Shown here piece after piece: positions 15,477-23,742 of a DNA stretch of 40,987 nt; position 1 is the stretch's first letter, and the number at the start of each line of letters is the position of its first letter. This DNA comes from SHLQ01 sp964562985. GTDB lineage: Bacteria; Actinomycetota; Acidimicrobiia; Acidimicrobiales; SHLQ01. The position numbers and the translations under genes were made by a program. The notes beneath the pieces were generated by a model. That model worked only from the letters and a program-made list of their open reading frames with translations. It searched no databases and was not told where the DNA came from. The stretch lies in the NCBI GenBank assembly GCA_964562985.1, contig CAZLWE010000029.1:1-40987 (forward strand). Direction: 5' to 3'.

Positions 15477-16418
15477 TCAGCCGATCACGCCGGCGGCCAG
15501 AAGTATGAACGCCAGAATGCCGATGGCGACTCGGTACCAGCCAAAGACTTCAAAGCCCTTGTCGTTGAGCCATGAGACCATCCACTTCACTGCGCCCATC
15601 GCAGAGACGAACGCGACCACGAGACCGATGAGCGGTGTGGTTATCCCGAAGGTGTCGACGAGTTCAGCGCCGCCTTGCAAGCCCTCGAGCGCAGTCGCGG
15701 CCGTAAGCGTGATCAGCCCAAGAAGGAAACTGAACTCAACCGCTGCGCGAAGCGACAGCCCGATGAGAACAGCGCCGATGATCGTAATCATTGAACGGCT
15801 TACTCCGGGCCAGATGGCAATCGCTTGAATCAAACCGATAACCACCGCGTTCTGCCAGGTCAGGGTGCCGAGCTCTTTGGTGGTGCGATCAAACCAGCCC
15901 GTGCGACTCAGCACCAGAATCCCGATGCCACCGAGGAGCCATGCGCCAGCGATTGGACCCACGCCGAAGAACCGGTCCCGAACAACGTCCTGCAGACTGA
16001 GGCCGATGATTGCGGTGAAGGTAAAGGCGATGATCACGGCGATAAGGATGCGACGGCCCTCTTCGCTGCGGCCGAGCAAGCCGTCGATCATCTGGCGAAT
16101 ACGTTCCTGATACAAGAACAGCACCGCGATGATCGCACCGACCTGAATACAGATCGCATAGGTCTCGATGGCCGCTTCGCTGGCCTCGGTTTCGTTGAGG
16201 CCGAGTAGTTCATTGGTGACCAGCAGGTGACCGGTCGAAGAAACCGGAAGGTACTCGGTCAGGCCTTCCACGAGCCCCAAGATGATCGCCTGTAATACCG
16301 ACAGTTCGATCATGGCGCCATCCGCGCCTTGGAACGCAGCAGCTGGAGTTGCGGCGAGCAACCAAATGACCAGGGCACCACCGAGAACAATCGGTGCGCG
16401 CCGGATGAGCGAAGACAT
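15477..16418 (-). CDS. uppP: Undecaprenyl-diphosphatase
   Basis: A 313-residue membrane phosphatase that recycles the C55 lipid carrier for wall synthesis (BacA type). Signature 1 is LVEGLTEYLPVSSTGHLL and signature 2 is PGVSRSMITIIGAVL. About eight hydrophobic spans are visible. It is about 40 residues longer than usual: the extra N-terminus, SLIRRAPIVLGGALVIWL followed by LAATPAAAFQG, looks like a cleavable signal peptide or an added span before the normal start at MIELSVLQA. The longer start is favoured because AAGGAAA lies just before ATG 16418. Neighbours do not form an obvious operon with it. Confidence 0.94.
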   Translation of the reverse strand: MSSLIRRAPIVLGGALVIWLLAATPAAAFQGADGAMIELSVLQAIILGLVEGLTEYLPVSSTGHLLVTNELLGLNETEASEAAIETYAICIQVGAIIAVLFLYQERIRQMIDGLLGRSEEGRRILIAVIIAFTFTAIIGLSLQDVVRDRFFGVGPIAGAWLLGGIGILVLSRTGWFDRTTKELGTLTWQNAVVIGLIQAIAIWPGVSRSMITIIGAVLIGLSLRAAVEFSFLLGLITLTAATALEGLQGGAELVDTFGITTPLIGLVVAFVSAMGAVKWMVSWLNDKGFEVFGWYRVAIGILAFILLAAGVIG

Positions 16419-16523
16419 AGTTTCCTTTTCGGTCCTAAGGACGCAAGAGTAAGGCCGCCACACGTGAAACGGTTGAACCCCGAAGGTAAGTCTTGCCTCC
16501 GAAAAGTCGGAGAAAGGCGATGC

Positions 16524-17864
16524 TTATGAACCGCTGAGCGAAACGTCGCCGATAGCGAGCGAAACGGCGCCGGCACCGCCGGGTTGCCACTCGGTGTCCG
16601 CGCCGACGGCAACGATGTCGGTGAGCATCTTTTGCACCGTTGAGGCGATCGTCGCTTCCCGGAAAGGTTCAGCGAGTTCTCCATCGCGGATCATGAGCCC
16701 TTCGGCTCCGGCGGAGAAATCGCCACTGATCGCGTTCACACCCGAGTGCAGACCGCTCATCCCAGTGACGAGGACACCACGGTCGACCGACGAGATGATG
16801 CTGTCGAGGTCACCTTCTCCGGGCGCCACGACGATCGCGTGTGGCCCAACACCGGGTGTCGAGGCGAATCCACGCTGTGCATTTGCGGTCGTTCCCTCGC
16901 CGCTGCGACGGCCTGTGTAGGTGTTGTGCAAGAACGCCTGCAGAACGCCTCCCTCAATCAGCGAATGTGGGCGACAGGTCTGGCCTTCCGCATCGACAGA
17001 CGTCGCACCAAAGGACTCCGGATTCGTCGGATCGTCGGTCACGGTAAGCAACTCGGAACCAATGACCTCCCCGACTCGATCGAGAAAAGGTGTCCGCCCC
17101 TTGATCATCCGGCTTCCGTTGAGCATTCCGACCGCGATGCCAATGATCGTGATAGCCATGCGGGGCTCGAGGACGAGCGTGAGCTTCTCCGACGCCGGCT
17201 GCTTGGCTCCCAGGAGTCGAGTGACGCGATGAACAGCGTCGCCGACCGCCTTATCGACGGACAGGTCACCTGGACCGAAATTCACATCGAACCCGCCAGC
17301 AATTTGTGTTTCGTCCCCGTCCTTGGCCAGCGCAGAAACGGCGATGTACGCGCCGGTGCCCCGATCGGTGGCACGAATTCCCGTCGTCGTCGAAAGCGCC
17401 ATCTCCGCGCTCGAATCCGAGTAGGTCGCCGTACGGATGCCGGTGATACGTGGATCAGCGACGAGCGTCCTCGCCTCCATTTCGAGCGCGAGTTGCACCT
17501 TGTCGTCGGTGTCCATGGTCGCCACGCCGTCGTCCCAGTGGTCATGGACGATAGGTGTTCCGTCGTCTGGCTCGCTTAGAGCAACCCATTCGTCGGGTTC
17601 GGAGAAGGCAAGGTTGTCGCGGGCTTCGGCCAGGGTTTCACGAATCACGTCGTCGTCGAGCGTGCCCGCATACGCAAACCCGACCCGACCGTCACGGATC
17701 ACGCGGATTCCTATGCCTGCCGACGTCGCGGAGGTGAATGCCTCGACTTCGCCACCGTACGCTTTGACCTCAGTCGAGGTCCCCCGAGAAGCATACGCCT
17801 CGACCTGCTCGCCGGATTCGGCCATATTCACGACATCTTCTGTGATCTTTTGGAGTTCACTCAC
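16524..17864 (-). CDS. pmbA: TldE/PmbA-type metalloprotease subunit
   Basis: A 446-residue member of the TldD/PmbA family, which matures modified peptides and degrades unfolded peptides as a TldD-TldE heterodimer. No HExxxH metal motif is present, so this is the non-catalytic TldE (PmbA) partner. Diagnostic parts are YGGEVEAFTSATSAGIGIRVI, SLIEGGVLQAFLHNTYTGRR, and near the end GVNAISGDFSAGAEGLMIRDGE. The tldD partner is not in the window. The start is GTG 17864, with no Shine-Dalgarno; a TAGGCT hexamer seven bases upstream suggests a leaderless message from a promoter shared with the divergent gene. Confidence 0.92.
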   Translation of the reverse strand: MSELQKITEDVVNMAESGEQVEAYASRGTSTEVKAYGGEVEAFTSATSAGIGIRVIRDGRVGFAYAGTLDDDVIRETLAEARDNLAFSEPDEWVALSEPDDGTPIVHDHWDDGVATMDTDDKVQLALEMEARTLVADPRITGIRTATYSDSSAEMALSTTTGIRATDRGTGAYIAVSALAKDGDETQIAGGFDVNFGPGDLSVDKAVGDAVHRVTRLLGAKQPASEKLTLVLEPRMAITIIGIAVGMLNGSRMIKGRTPFLDRVGEVIGSELLTVTDDPTNPESFGATSVDAEGQTCRPHSLIEGGVLQAFLHNTYTGRRSGEGTTANAQRGFASTPGVGPHAIVVAPGEGDLDSIISSVDRGVLVTGMSGLHSGVNAISGDFSAGAEGLMIRDGELAEPFREATIASTVQKMLTDIVAVGADTEWQPGGAGAVSLAIGDVSLSGS

Positions 17865-17871
17865 GTTTTTG

Positions 17872-17881
17872 AGCCTACGAT
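17872..17881. promoter_or_regulatory. Back-to-back -10 elements, pmbA and GltB-like gene
   Basis: Minus-strand TAGGCT (17877-17872) lies 7 bases from the pmbA GTG. Plus-strand TACGAT (17876-17881) lies 6 bases from the ATG at 17888. The two hexamers share the central TA. Both genes would be leaderless, and only one polymerase could sit here at a time. Confidence 0.5.
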
Positions 17882-17887
17882 CTCTCT

Positions 17888-19366
17888 ATGTCTTGGTGGT
17901 TGTGGGTGCTTATTGGGTTGGTTGTGTTCTTCGCCATCGTTGCGATTCACGACGTTACCCAGCGCAGACATGCCATTTTGCGCAACTTCCCCATAATCGG
18001 ACACCTTCGCTACCTCATTGAGAAGGTGGGCCCGGAACTACGCCAATACATCGTGGCCAACAACGATGAGGAACTCCCGTTCAGCCGTGATCAGCGACGT
18101 TTCGTCTATGCCTCGGCGAAACGTCAGAACGCCTACTTCGGGTTTGGTACCGACAACGACCTCACCAAACCGGGCTACATCGTGTTCCGCCACGCGGCCT
18201 TTCCCCACGACCCGCCCGCCGAGGACACAGCCGATGTGCTGCCTATGCGCAAAGTGCTCGGAGAACGCCACAACCGAAGCAAGGCCTTCCAGCCACAGTC
18301 CGCGATCTACGTCTCCGCGATGTCGTTCGGTTCGCTGTCGGGACAAGCGGTCGAGTCACTCAATCGAGGGTCTGAGCTTTCGGGTTGTCTTCACAACACC
18401 GGTGAGGGCGGGATCAGCGCCCACCATCGCCACGGCGCCGGTCTCATCTTGCAGTTAGGTACCGGGTACTTCGGTGCTCGCAACCCCGATGGCTCCTTCT
18501 CGATGGACCGTCTGGTCGCCTCGATCGATACAGCGAACGTGAAAGCTATCGAATTAAAGCTGAGCCAAGGGGCTAAGCCCGGTCTCGGTGGCGTGCTGCC
18601 TGGCAAGAAAGTGACCGAAGAGATCGCCGAGGCCAGAGGGGTCGAGGTCGGTGTCACGGTTCTGAGCCCCACCCGCCACCGCGCGTTTACTTCCGTCAAT
18701 GGCCTCGTCGACTTTTGCGAAGAGATCGCCGCAGCCACCGGGCTGCCGGTCGGCATCAAATCAGCCGTGGGCATCAAGTCGTTCTGGACCGAGCTGGCCG
18801 AGCGCATGACCGAAACGGGCAAAGGGCCAGATTTCATCAACGTCGACGGCGGCGAAGGTGGCACCGGGGCCGCTCCGCTCCCCTTTAGCGACCACATGGC
18901 CCTGCCGTTCCGACAAGGCTTCGCCGAGGTGTATTCGGCGTTCGCGAACCAAGGCATCCACGAACAGGTGGTGTTCTTCGGCGCAGGAAAGCTCGGGTTG
19001 CCCACCGAGGCGATGGTCGCCATGTCGATGGGTGTCGATGGCATCGGCGTTGCGCGTGAGGCGATGCTCGCCATTGGTTGCGTGCAAGCTCAGAAGTGCC
19101 ATGACGGCCACTGCCCCACCGGCGTCGCCACCCAGAATCGTTGGCTCACCAGGGGTCTCGACCCGACCGATAAGTCCGTTCGCTTTGCGAACTATGCAGC
19201 CGAGCTACGCCATGAACTCATCCGGCTCTCAAATGCCATGGGCGTCGACCACCCGAGCCTCGTGCACCCGTCGCAGGTCGAACTACAGATCGACAGAGAC
19301 CACACCCGACCGGTGCGAGACATCTTTGGCTATGACCCCGACTGGTTCGCACCGCGGCCGAACTAG
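17888..19366 (+). CDS. Membrane-anchored GltB-like FMN protein
   Basis: 492 residues. An N-terminal membrane span (MSWWLWVLIGLVVFFAIVAI) is followed by the FMN-binding synthase domain of glutamate synthase (about 115-470): SAIYVSAMSFGSLSGQAVE, NTGEGGISAHH, ELKLSQGAKPGLGG, GIKSAVGIKSFW, FINVDGGEGGTGAAP, and the 3Fe-4S ligand motif CVQAQKCHDGHC (Cx5Cx4C). It lacks the glutaminase and the gltD partner, so it belongs to the stand-alone GltS-like oxidoreductases of uncertain substrate. TACGAT six bases before ATG suggests a leaderless transcript. Its stop shares the same CTAG as the convergent glucosidase gene. Confidence 0.9.
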   Translation: MSWWLWVLIGLVVFFAIVAIHDVTQRRHAILRNFPIIGHLRYLIEKVGPELRQYIVANNDEELPFSRDQRRFVYASAKRQNAYFGFGTDNDLTKPGYIVFRHAAFPHDPPAEDTADVLPMRKVLGERHNRSKAFQPQSAIYVSAMSFGSLSGQAVESLNRGSELSGCLHNTGEGGISAHHRHGAGLILQLGTGYFGARNPDGSFSMDRLVASIDTANVKAIELKLSQGAKPGLGGVLPGKKVTEEIAEARGVEVGVTVLSPTRHRAFTSVNGLVDFCEEIAAATGLPVGIKSAVGIKSFWTELAERMTETGKGPDFINVDGGEGGTGAAPLPFSDHMALPFRQGFAEVYSAFANQGIHEQVVFFGAGKLGLPTEAMVAMSMGVDGIGVAREAMLAIGCVQAQKCHDGHCPTGVATQNRWLTRGLDPTDKSVRFANYAAELRHELIRLSNAMGVDHPSLVHPSQVELQIDRDHTRPVRDIFGYDPDWFAPRPN

Positions 19367-21957
19367 CGGCTGCGCTGTCTCCGACCGAGCGGCGCATCAC
19401 GACCCAGCACGAGAGACGACGCGAGGGCCGTCCAGCCCGTCTGGTGGCTCGCTCCTAACCCGCGGCCGGTATCGCCGTGGAAGTACTCGTGAAACAGGAT
19501 CCGGTCGTGCCACGGGCCGCCAGCGGCGTAGTTCGGGTGCTTGGGCATCGACGGGCGAGTTCCATCTTCGCCAGCCTCGAACAACGAGAGCAGCCGGTTG
19601 CTGAGTTCGTCGGCGATCTGGCCGACGCTGAGCTTGACCCCTGATCCCTTGGGGAACTCGACCATCATCGAGCCTCCGGACCAGAAATCGAACCGTCGAA
19701 GCGACTCGATCAACAGATAATTCAGCGGGAACCATACTGGGCCTCGCCAGTTCGAATTTCCACCGAACAGCGAGGTCTCCGATTCGCCGGGCTCGTAACC
19801 GACACTGAATTGTTGGCCGTCGACTTCCATCGAGAAGGGCTTCTCCTCATGGACCTTGGAGAGTCCGCGAAGGCCGTGGTCCGACAAGAAATCGTCTTCG
19901 GAAAGGATGGACTCGAGCAGGCTGACAAGACGCTCCGGGCTTACCAACGACAGCAGCATGTCGCCGTTGTCGTTCATATGCATGTGCGACGCGAAATGCG
20001 ATCGGTTCTTCTGGAACCAGTTCAGGTGGCTATGAAAGACACCGCATCGATCGAGCCCACCGGCGGACACGATTCGGGTAGCAAAGATCGGGATCAGCCC
20101 GACCATCGACCGAACCGAGATGGGGATGGAGCGGTCGGGCAGGAGGAGCCGGTCGTAGTAAAAGTTGTCCGCCTTGTTCCACATCTGACAGTCGTCGGCT
20201 GCGGTGGCGATATAGGCGAAGTGGCGAGCGAACTTCGACGCCAAGTCCTCATAGGACGGGCTCTCCGCGGTGAGCCGGAGGGCCATGTCGAGCAGGTCGA
20301 GTGAATACATCGCCATCCACCCGGTTGCGTCGGCTTGCTCGAGGCGACCGACGCCGAGACCCTCGGAACGATTGAACGGTCCGATGTTGTCGAGGCCGAG
20401 GAAACCGCCATCGAAGAGGTTGTTGCCATCGACGTCTCGCCGGTTGACCCACCACGTGAAATTGAGCAACAGCTTGTGCAACATTCGCTCGAGAAAGTGC
20501 GTGTCCCAGCCGCCGTCGAGTTCGAACACACGAAGCGCCGCCCAGGCATGGACGGGTGGATTGACGTCGCCGAAGCTCCACTCATACGCGGGCAGCTGCC
20601 CATTGGGATGCTGATACCACTCTCGACCGAGCAGAATCAGTTGCTCCTTGGCGAACGTTGGATCGACCGCGGTGAAGGGCAGACAGTGAAACGCAGTGTC
20701 CCACGCTGCGTACCAGGGGTATTCCCACGGGTCGGGCATCGGAATGACGTCAGCGTTGTTCAGGTGATCCCAGTCGTGGTTTCGCCCCGACTTTCGCTCC
20801 TCTGGTGGCGGCGAGGACGAGGGGTCGCCCTCGAGCCATTTGGAAATATCGAAATGGTAGAACTGCTTGGAAAAGAGCAGACCCGCAAGTGCTTGACGTG
20901 CGATCTGTGCTCGTTCCTGTGGAGTATCTGGCGGTAGCCGTTCGAAATAGTAGGTATCGGCTTCAGCGCGGCGCGCCTCAAAGAGACTCGCCACCTCATC
21001 GGCATCAACAGGACGTGCGTCGGGTGCTAGACGTACGGCTATGCGGCGGCTCTCGCCCGCCGGTACGGCGAGCTGGAACCAAAGCGCCCCCTTGGTTCCG
21101 ACACCTTCAGGGTTCACCGTGTCGCTGCCGTTCACGACATGGTCGTTGATCCCGTCCTTGGGATAGGGGGTGTGCGCCTCGCCGCTCTTTACACGAGGCC
21201 GGTTGGTCTCGTTCTCACAGACCAGCGGGGTTGCGCCCTCCGAGGCGGTGAGTTCGAGCCGCCCGAACTCTTCAGACTCCAAGACGAAGCCACCGTGTTC
21301 GGCTACATGCAGTTGGGGCTTCGCCTTGTCGGTGCCCCACGTCCACTGGTTACGGAACCAGGCCGTCGGCAGAACGTGCAAGACGTCGTCTTCGTTCGAA
21401 TGGTTCGTGACCTCAACTTCGACGACGAGATCGTCGGGGGTGTGCTTGGCGTGACGGACATGAATATCCCACCAACCCTGTTCGAAGATGTCGGTGTCGA
21501 TCAGTTCGTACTCGCGATCGGAATAGGACAGCTCCATGTTCTGCGCCCGGAGCTGATGGTAGGGAAATTCCATTCGCGGGTAGGCATATGCGGAGTGGCC
21601 CCAAGCGTGACTTGGCAGCGCATCGAGGTACCACCACTCTTCCTTGGCATCTTCCGCGTGGTTGCCTTCGTGTCCGTTGAGCCCGAAGAGTCGTTCCTTG
21701 AAGTGGTTGTCGCGGCCATTCCAGAACGACATGGCGAGGCACCAAACCTGTTCCCGGTCCGAGAAGCCGAACATGCCGTCTTCATTCCACCGGTAGGCCC
21801 GCGACCGAGCGTGGTCATAGGGGAAATAGCTCCAGGCATCGCCCGATGCACTGTAATCCTCTCGCACGGTGCCCCACGCCCGTTCGGACACGTACGGGCC
21901 CCAATTGGCCCAGGCGTCATAGTCGTCGAGAAGGCGCTGCTCTTCGGCAGTTGTCAT
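19363..21957 (-). CDS. Large GH63-type glucosidase
   Basis: An 864-residue cytosolic glycoside hydrolase with an (alpha/alpha)6-barrel of the GH63 / MGH1-like group. The N-terminal part has the group signature GPYVSERAWGTVREDYS, then FPYDHARSRAYRWNEDG and WNGRDNHFKERLFGL. A beta-rich region is at about 150-330, and the catalytic barrel at about 370-860 has PWYAAWDTAFHCL, PAYEWSFGDVNPPVHAW, NRRDVDGNNLFDGGFLGLDN and NWRGPVWFPLNYLL. No signal peptide. The natural substrate is unknown; smaller GH63 enzymes hydrolyse glucosyl- or mannosylglycerate, which is of interest because gpgS is in the same window. GGAG lies about 11 bases before ATG. Confidence 0.85.
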   Translation of the reverse strand: MTTAEEQRLLDDYDAWANWGPYVSERAWGTVREDYSASGDAWSYFPYDHARSRAYRWNEDGMFGFSDREQVWCLAMSFWNGRDNHFKERLFGLNGHEGNHAEDAKEEWWYLDALPSHAWGHSAYAYPRMEFPYHQLRAQNMELSYSDREYELIDTDIFEQGWWDIHVRHAKHTPDDLVVEVEVTNHSNEDDVLHVLPTAWFRNQWTWGTDKAKPQLHVAEHGGFVLESEEFGRLELTASEGATPLVCENETNRPRVKSGEAHTPYPKDGINDHVVNGSDTVNPEGVGTKGALWFQLAVPAGESRRIAVRLAPDARPVDADEVASLFEARRAEADTYYFERLPPDTPQERAQIARQALAGLLFSKQFYHFDISKWLEGDPSSSPPPEERKSGRNHDWDHLNNADVIPMPDPWEYPWYAAWDTAFHCLPFTAVDPTFAKEQLILLGREWYQHPNGQLPAYEWSFGDVNPPVHAWAALRVFELDGGWDTHFLERMLHKLLLNFTWWVNRRDVDGNNLFDGGFLGLDNIGPFNRSEGLGVGRLEQADATGWMAMYSLDLLDMALRLTAESPSYEDLASKFARHFAYIATAADDCQMWNKADNFYYDRLLLPDRSIPISVRSMVGLIPIFATRIVSAGGLDRCGVFHSHLNWFQKNRSHFASHMHMNDNGDMLLSLVSPERLVSLLESILSEDDFLSDHGLRGLSKVHEEKPFSMEVDGQQFSVGYEPGESETSLFGGNSNWRGPVWFPLNYLLIESLRRFDFWSGGSMMVEFPKGSGVKLSVGQIADELSNRLLSLFEAGEDGTRPSMPKHPNYAAGGPWHDRILFHEYFHGDTGRGLGASHQTGWTALASSLVLGRDAPLGRRQRSR

Positions 21958-22068
21958 AAGGGATTGACTCCGGGTGTCGAGCGTGAATCGCGGTTCAACC
22001 GTAGCATCGCGTCGTTGCCGATCGGGCAGCTATTCCGGCTTGGTTTCGCAATGTGAGTAGCTACGTAG

Positions 22069-23148
22069 TTACCCGAACGCGATGCTCGCCGGAGCAACCG
22101 TGTTCTCCGACATCGAGTTGGGATCTGCTCCCGCTGATTCGGGCTCGCCGCAGGTCTGCAACATGTCGTCGAGTGCCGCGGCTTCAGCGTCGGTAACGCT
22201 GAGCTCCCAACGGGCCTTGACCGCTACCCAATCGACGGCATAGGCACACCAGGTGTTGCGGTTGCTCGGACGCCAAGCATCTGGGCCTTGCGCTCGTGGA
22301 TTGTGTCCGCCCTCGGCGGCCACGATGTGCAGCGTCGGTGGATGTTCGATGTCTGCGAGATACGCCTGGCGAGTATCGAGGGTCCAATCGGCTCCACCCG
22401 ACAGGTGCACATTCTCAACCGGCACGAGCGGCTCCACTTCAACCTCGATGATGCTGTCGAGGTTGGACCCGAGATACCGGTCGATCCACAGCCCCCCGTC
22501 GACCACGCACTCAAGTTGATCCGCCCAGGTGATGGGTACCGCGCTACGAGCGACGAGAACCTGCTCGGATACATCCCGGCAGTCGGCGCTCGCCGCAACC
22601 CAATCACCCGGATCAACCGGGGTTGCAGTTTCATCGTCGGAGCGGTCACGGCGGTCGAGATCGGCGAGTAACTCCTCGGCAATAGCCGGTGCACCTTCTG
22701 CCAATGCACGGCGTCGGGCAAGTACGGCTTGATCACTTTCTGCTTCGAAGATGACCTCCGCCTCCGCAGACTCAACTTCGCCCGTACCTGACGCCCCTGC
22801 TTGGGTAATCAAGATGAGGGCCACGATCAATAGCATCGCCGCTCCACCAAGGGCGCCAACGACGGTGAGCATTGCGCGACGGTCAGCACGGGCTTGGCGA
22901 GAAAGTCGCTTCTTCTTTTCTGCAGCGACTTGCCGCTTCGCCTCTTTGGCCTCGGCTGCCTTGGGGTCGGGCTCACTGGAAATCGCCGGCGGGAACCATT
23001 GGCCATTTCGGTCTCGGCGCCAGCCTTCCATTGGAGGGGTGTCCTCTGGCCACTCTTCGGGCGGACGCCACGCGCCAGAGCCGTCCATCCACCAACCAGC
23101 GCCAGCGCGGCCGACACGCTTTCGCGGTAGTTCTTCTTGTACAGCCAT
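22069..23148 (-). CDS. Membrane-anchored HNH-family protein with altered active site
   Basis: 359 residues. Two short tryptophan repeats (GWWMDGSGAWRPPEEWP and GWRRDRNGQWFPP) come first, then a Lys/Arg-rich stretch, one membrane span (about 92-115), and an outer domain (about 180-345) matching the GmrSD C-terminal/DUF1524 HNH family: SGGADWTLDTRQAYLADIEHPPTL and WCAYAVDWVAVKARWELSV. The normal Asp-His pair before VPL is Glu239-Pro240 in VEVEPLVPV, and the later NxxK is NPRA, so nuclease activity is doubtful. Charge pattern puts the domain outside the cell. It is a single gene; the roughly 110-base gap upstream of the glucosidase contains nothing recognisable. Confidence 0.8.
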   Translation of the reverse strand: MAVQEELPRKRVGRAGAGWWMDGSGAWRPPEEWPEDTPPMEGWRRDRNGQWFPPAISSEPDPKAAEAKEAKRQVAAEKKKRLSRQARADRRAMLTVVGALGGAAMLLIVALILITQAGASGTGEVESAEAEVIFEAESDQAVLARRRALAEGAPAIAEELLADLDRRDRSDDETATPVDPGDWVAASADCRDVSEQVLVARSAVPITWADQLECVVDGGLWIDRYLGSNLDSIIEVEVEPLVPVENVHLSGGADWTLDTRQAYLADIEHPPTLHIVAAEGGHNPRAQGPDAWRPSNRNTWCAYAVDWVAVKARWELSVTDAEAAALDDMLQTCGEPESAGADPNSMSENTVAPASIAFG

Positions 23149-23385
23149 TACGCTCCGCTGAACATCCGCACTAGGGGTCCACCAATATTCCGCCTCAGAA
23201 CATTCTTGCCCCGATTGGCTGACAGTATTTCACCATTCCGTAACGAATTTCAAAATCAAGTCCCAGGCACCCCACGTTTAGTGTCCATAAACGTTCCGAG
23301 GTCAACTGTCTGTCAACCTTTGCCGCCGTCTGCGACCAACGTCACGCCAAGCGCGATGATTTCGATCAAGTCTTGACAGACTGCA

Positions 23386-23742
23386 ATGGTGAGTCATGCA
23401 GTCGAACCCAGCCAGTTAGCAGAGGTAGCAGCGCCCTACGGCACTGCGCCGTACTTGCTCTATTCGAGCGAACGCGGCGAGGCGCGAGTCAACCATGTTC
23501 GAGTACAGCTGATCACCGAGAGTCCAGTGCTGGTGATCACCGGATTTGGACGTGGTGTTGCGCGGGCTCTGGATCGCGAGGCTCCACTGAGCCTGCTTTG
23601 GCCAAATCCCGGCACGGAGCAGTTCAGTCTGATCGCCGATGGGACCGGCGTCCTCGTGGATGAGGCCAAGTTGGAGTTCCGCGTGACCTCGGCGGTCATG
23701 CACCGACCAGCCCCTGAAGGCAAGGGAAGCGCAACGTGCTGA
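23386..23742 (+). CDS. PNPOx-like FMN split-barrel protein
   Basis: A 118-residue protein of the pyridoxamine-phosphate-oxidase-like fold. The family pattern includes AEVAAPYGTAPYLLYSS, RVNHVRVQLI, SLLWPNPGTEQFSLIADGTG and the closing SAVMHRPAP. Members bind FMN, F420 or haem; the cofactor cannot be told from sequence alone. It is first in a pair: the next gene starts 7 bases inside its end. The 237-base region upstream has no gene. A TTGACA at 23373 is too close to the start codon to act as its -35. Confidence 0.75.
   Translation: MVSHAVEPSQLAEVAAPYGTAPYLLYSSERGEARVNHVRVQLITESPVLVITGFGRGVARALDREAPLSLLWPNPGTEQFSLIADGTGVLVDEAKLEFRVTSAVMHRPAPEGKGSATC

Noticed and set aside
16746..17579. 277-codon plus-strand frame opposite pmbA
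   Set aside because: No family features; pmbA motifs continue throughout on the minus strand.
21139..22056. 305-codon plus-strand frame opposite the GH63 glucosidase
   Set aside because: Shadow of third-position GC bias; the glucosidase signature lies on the other strand.
23373..23378. Perfect TTGACA as a -35 box
   Set aside because: It lies 8 bases before the start codon, so a matching -10 would fall inside the gene.
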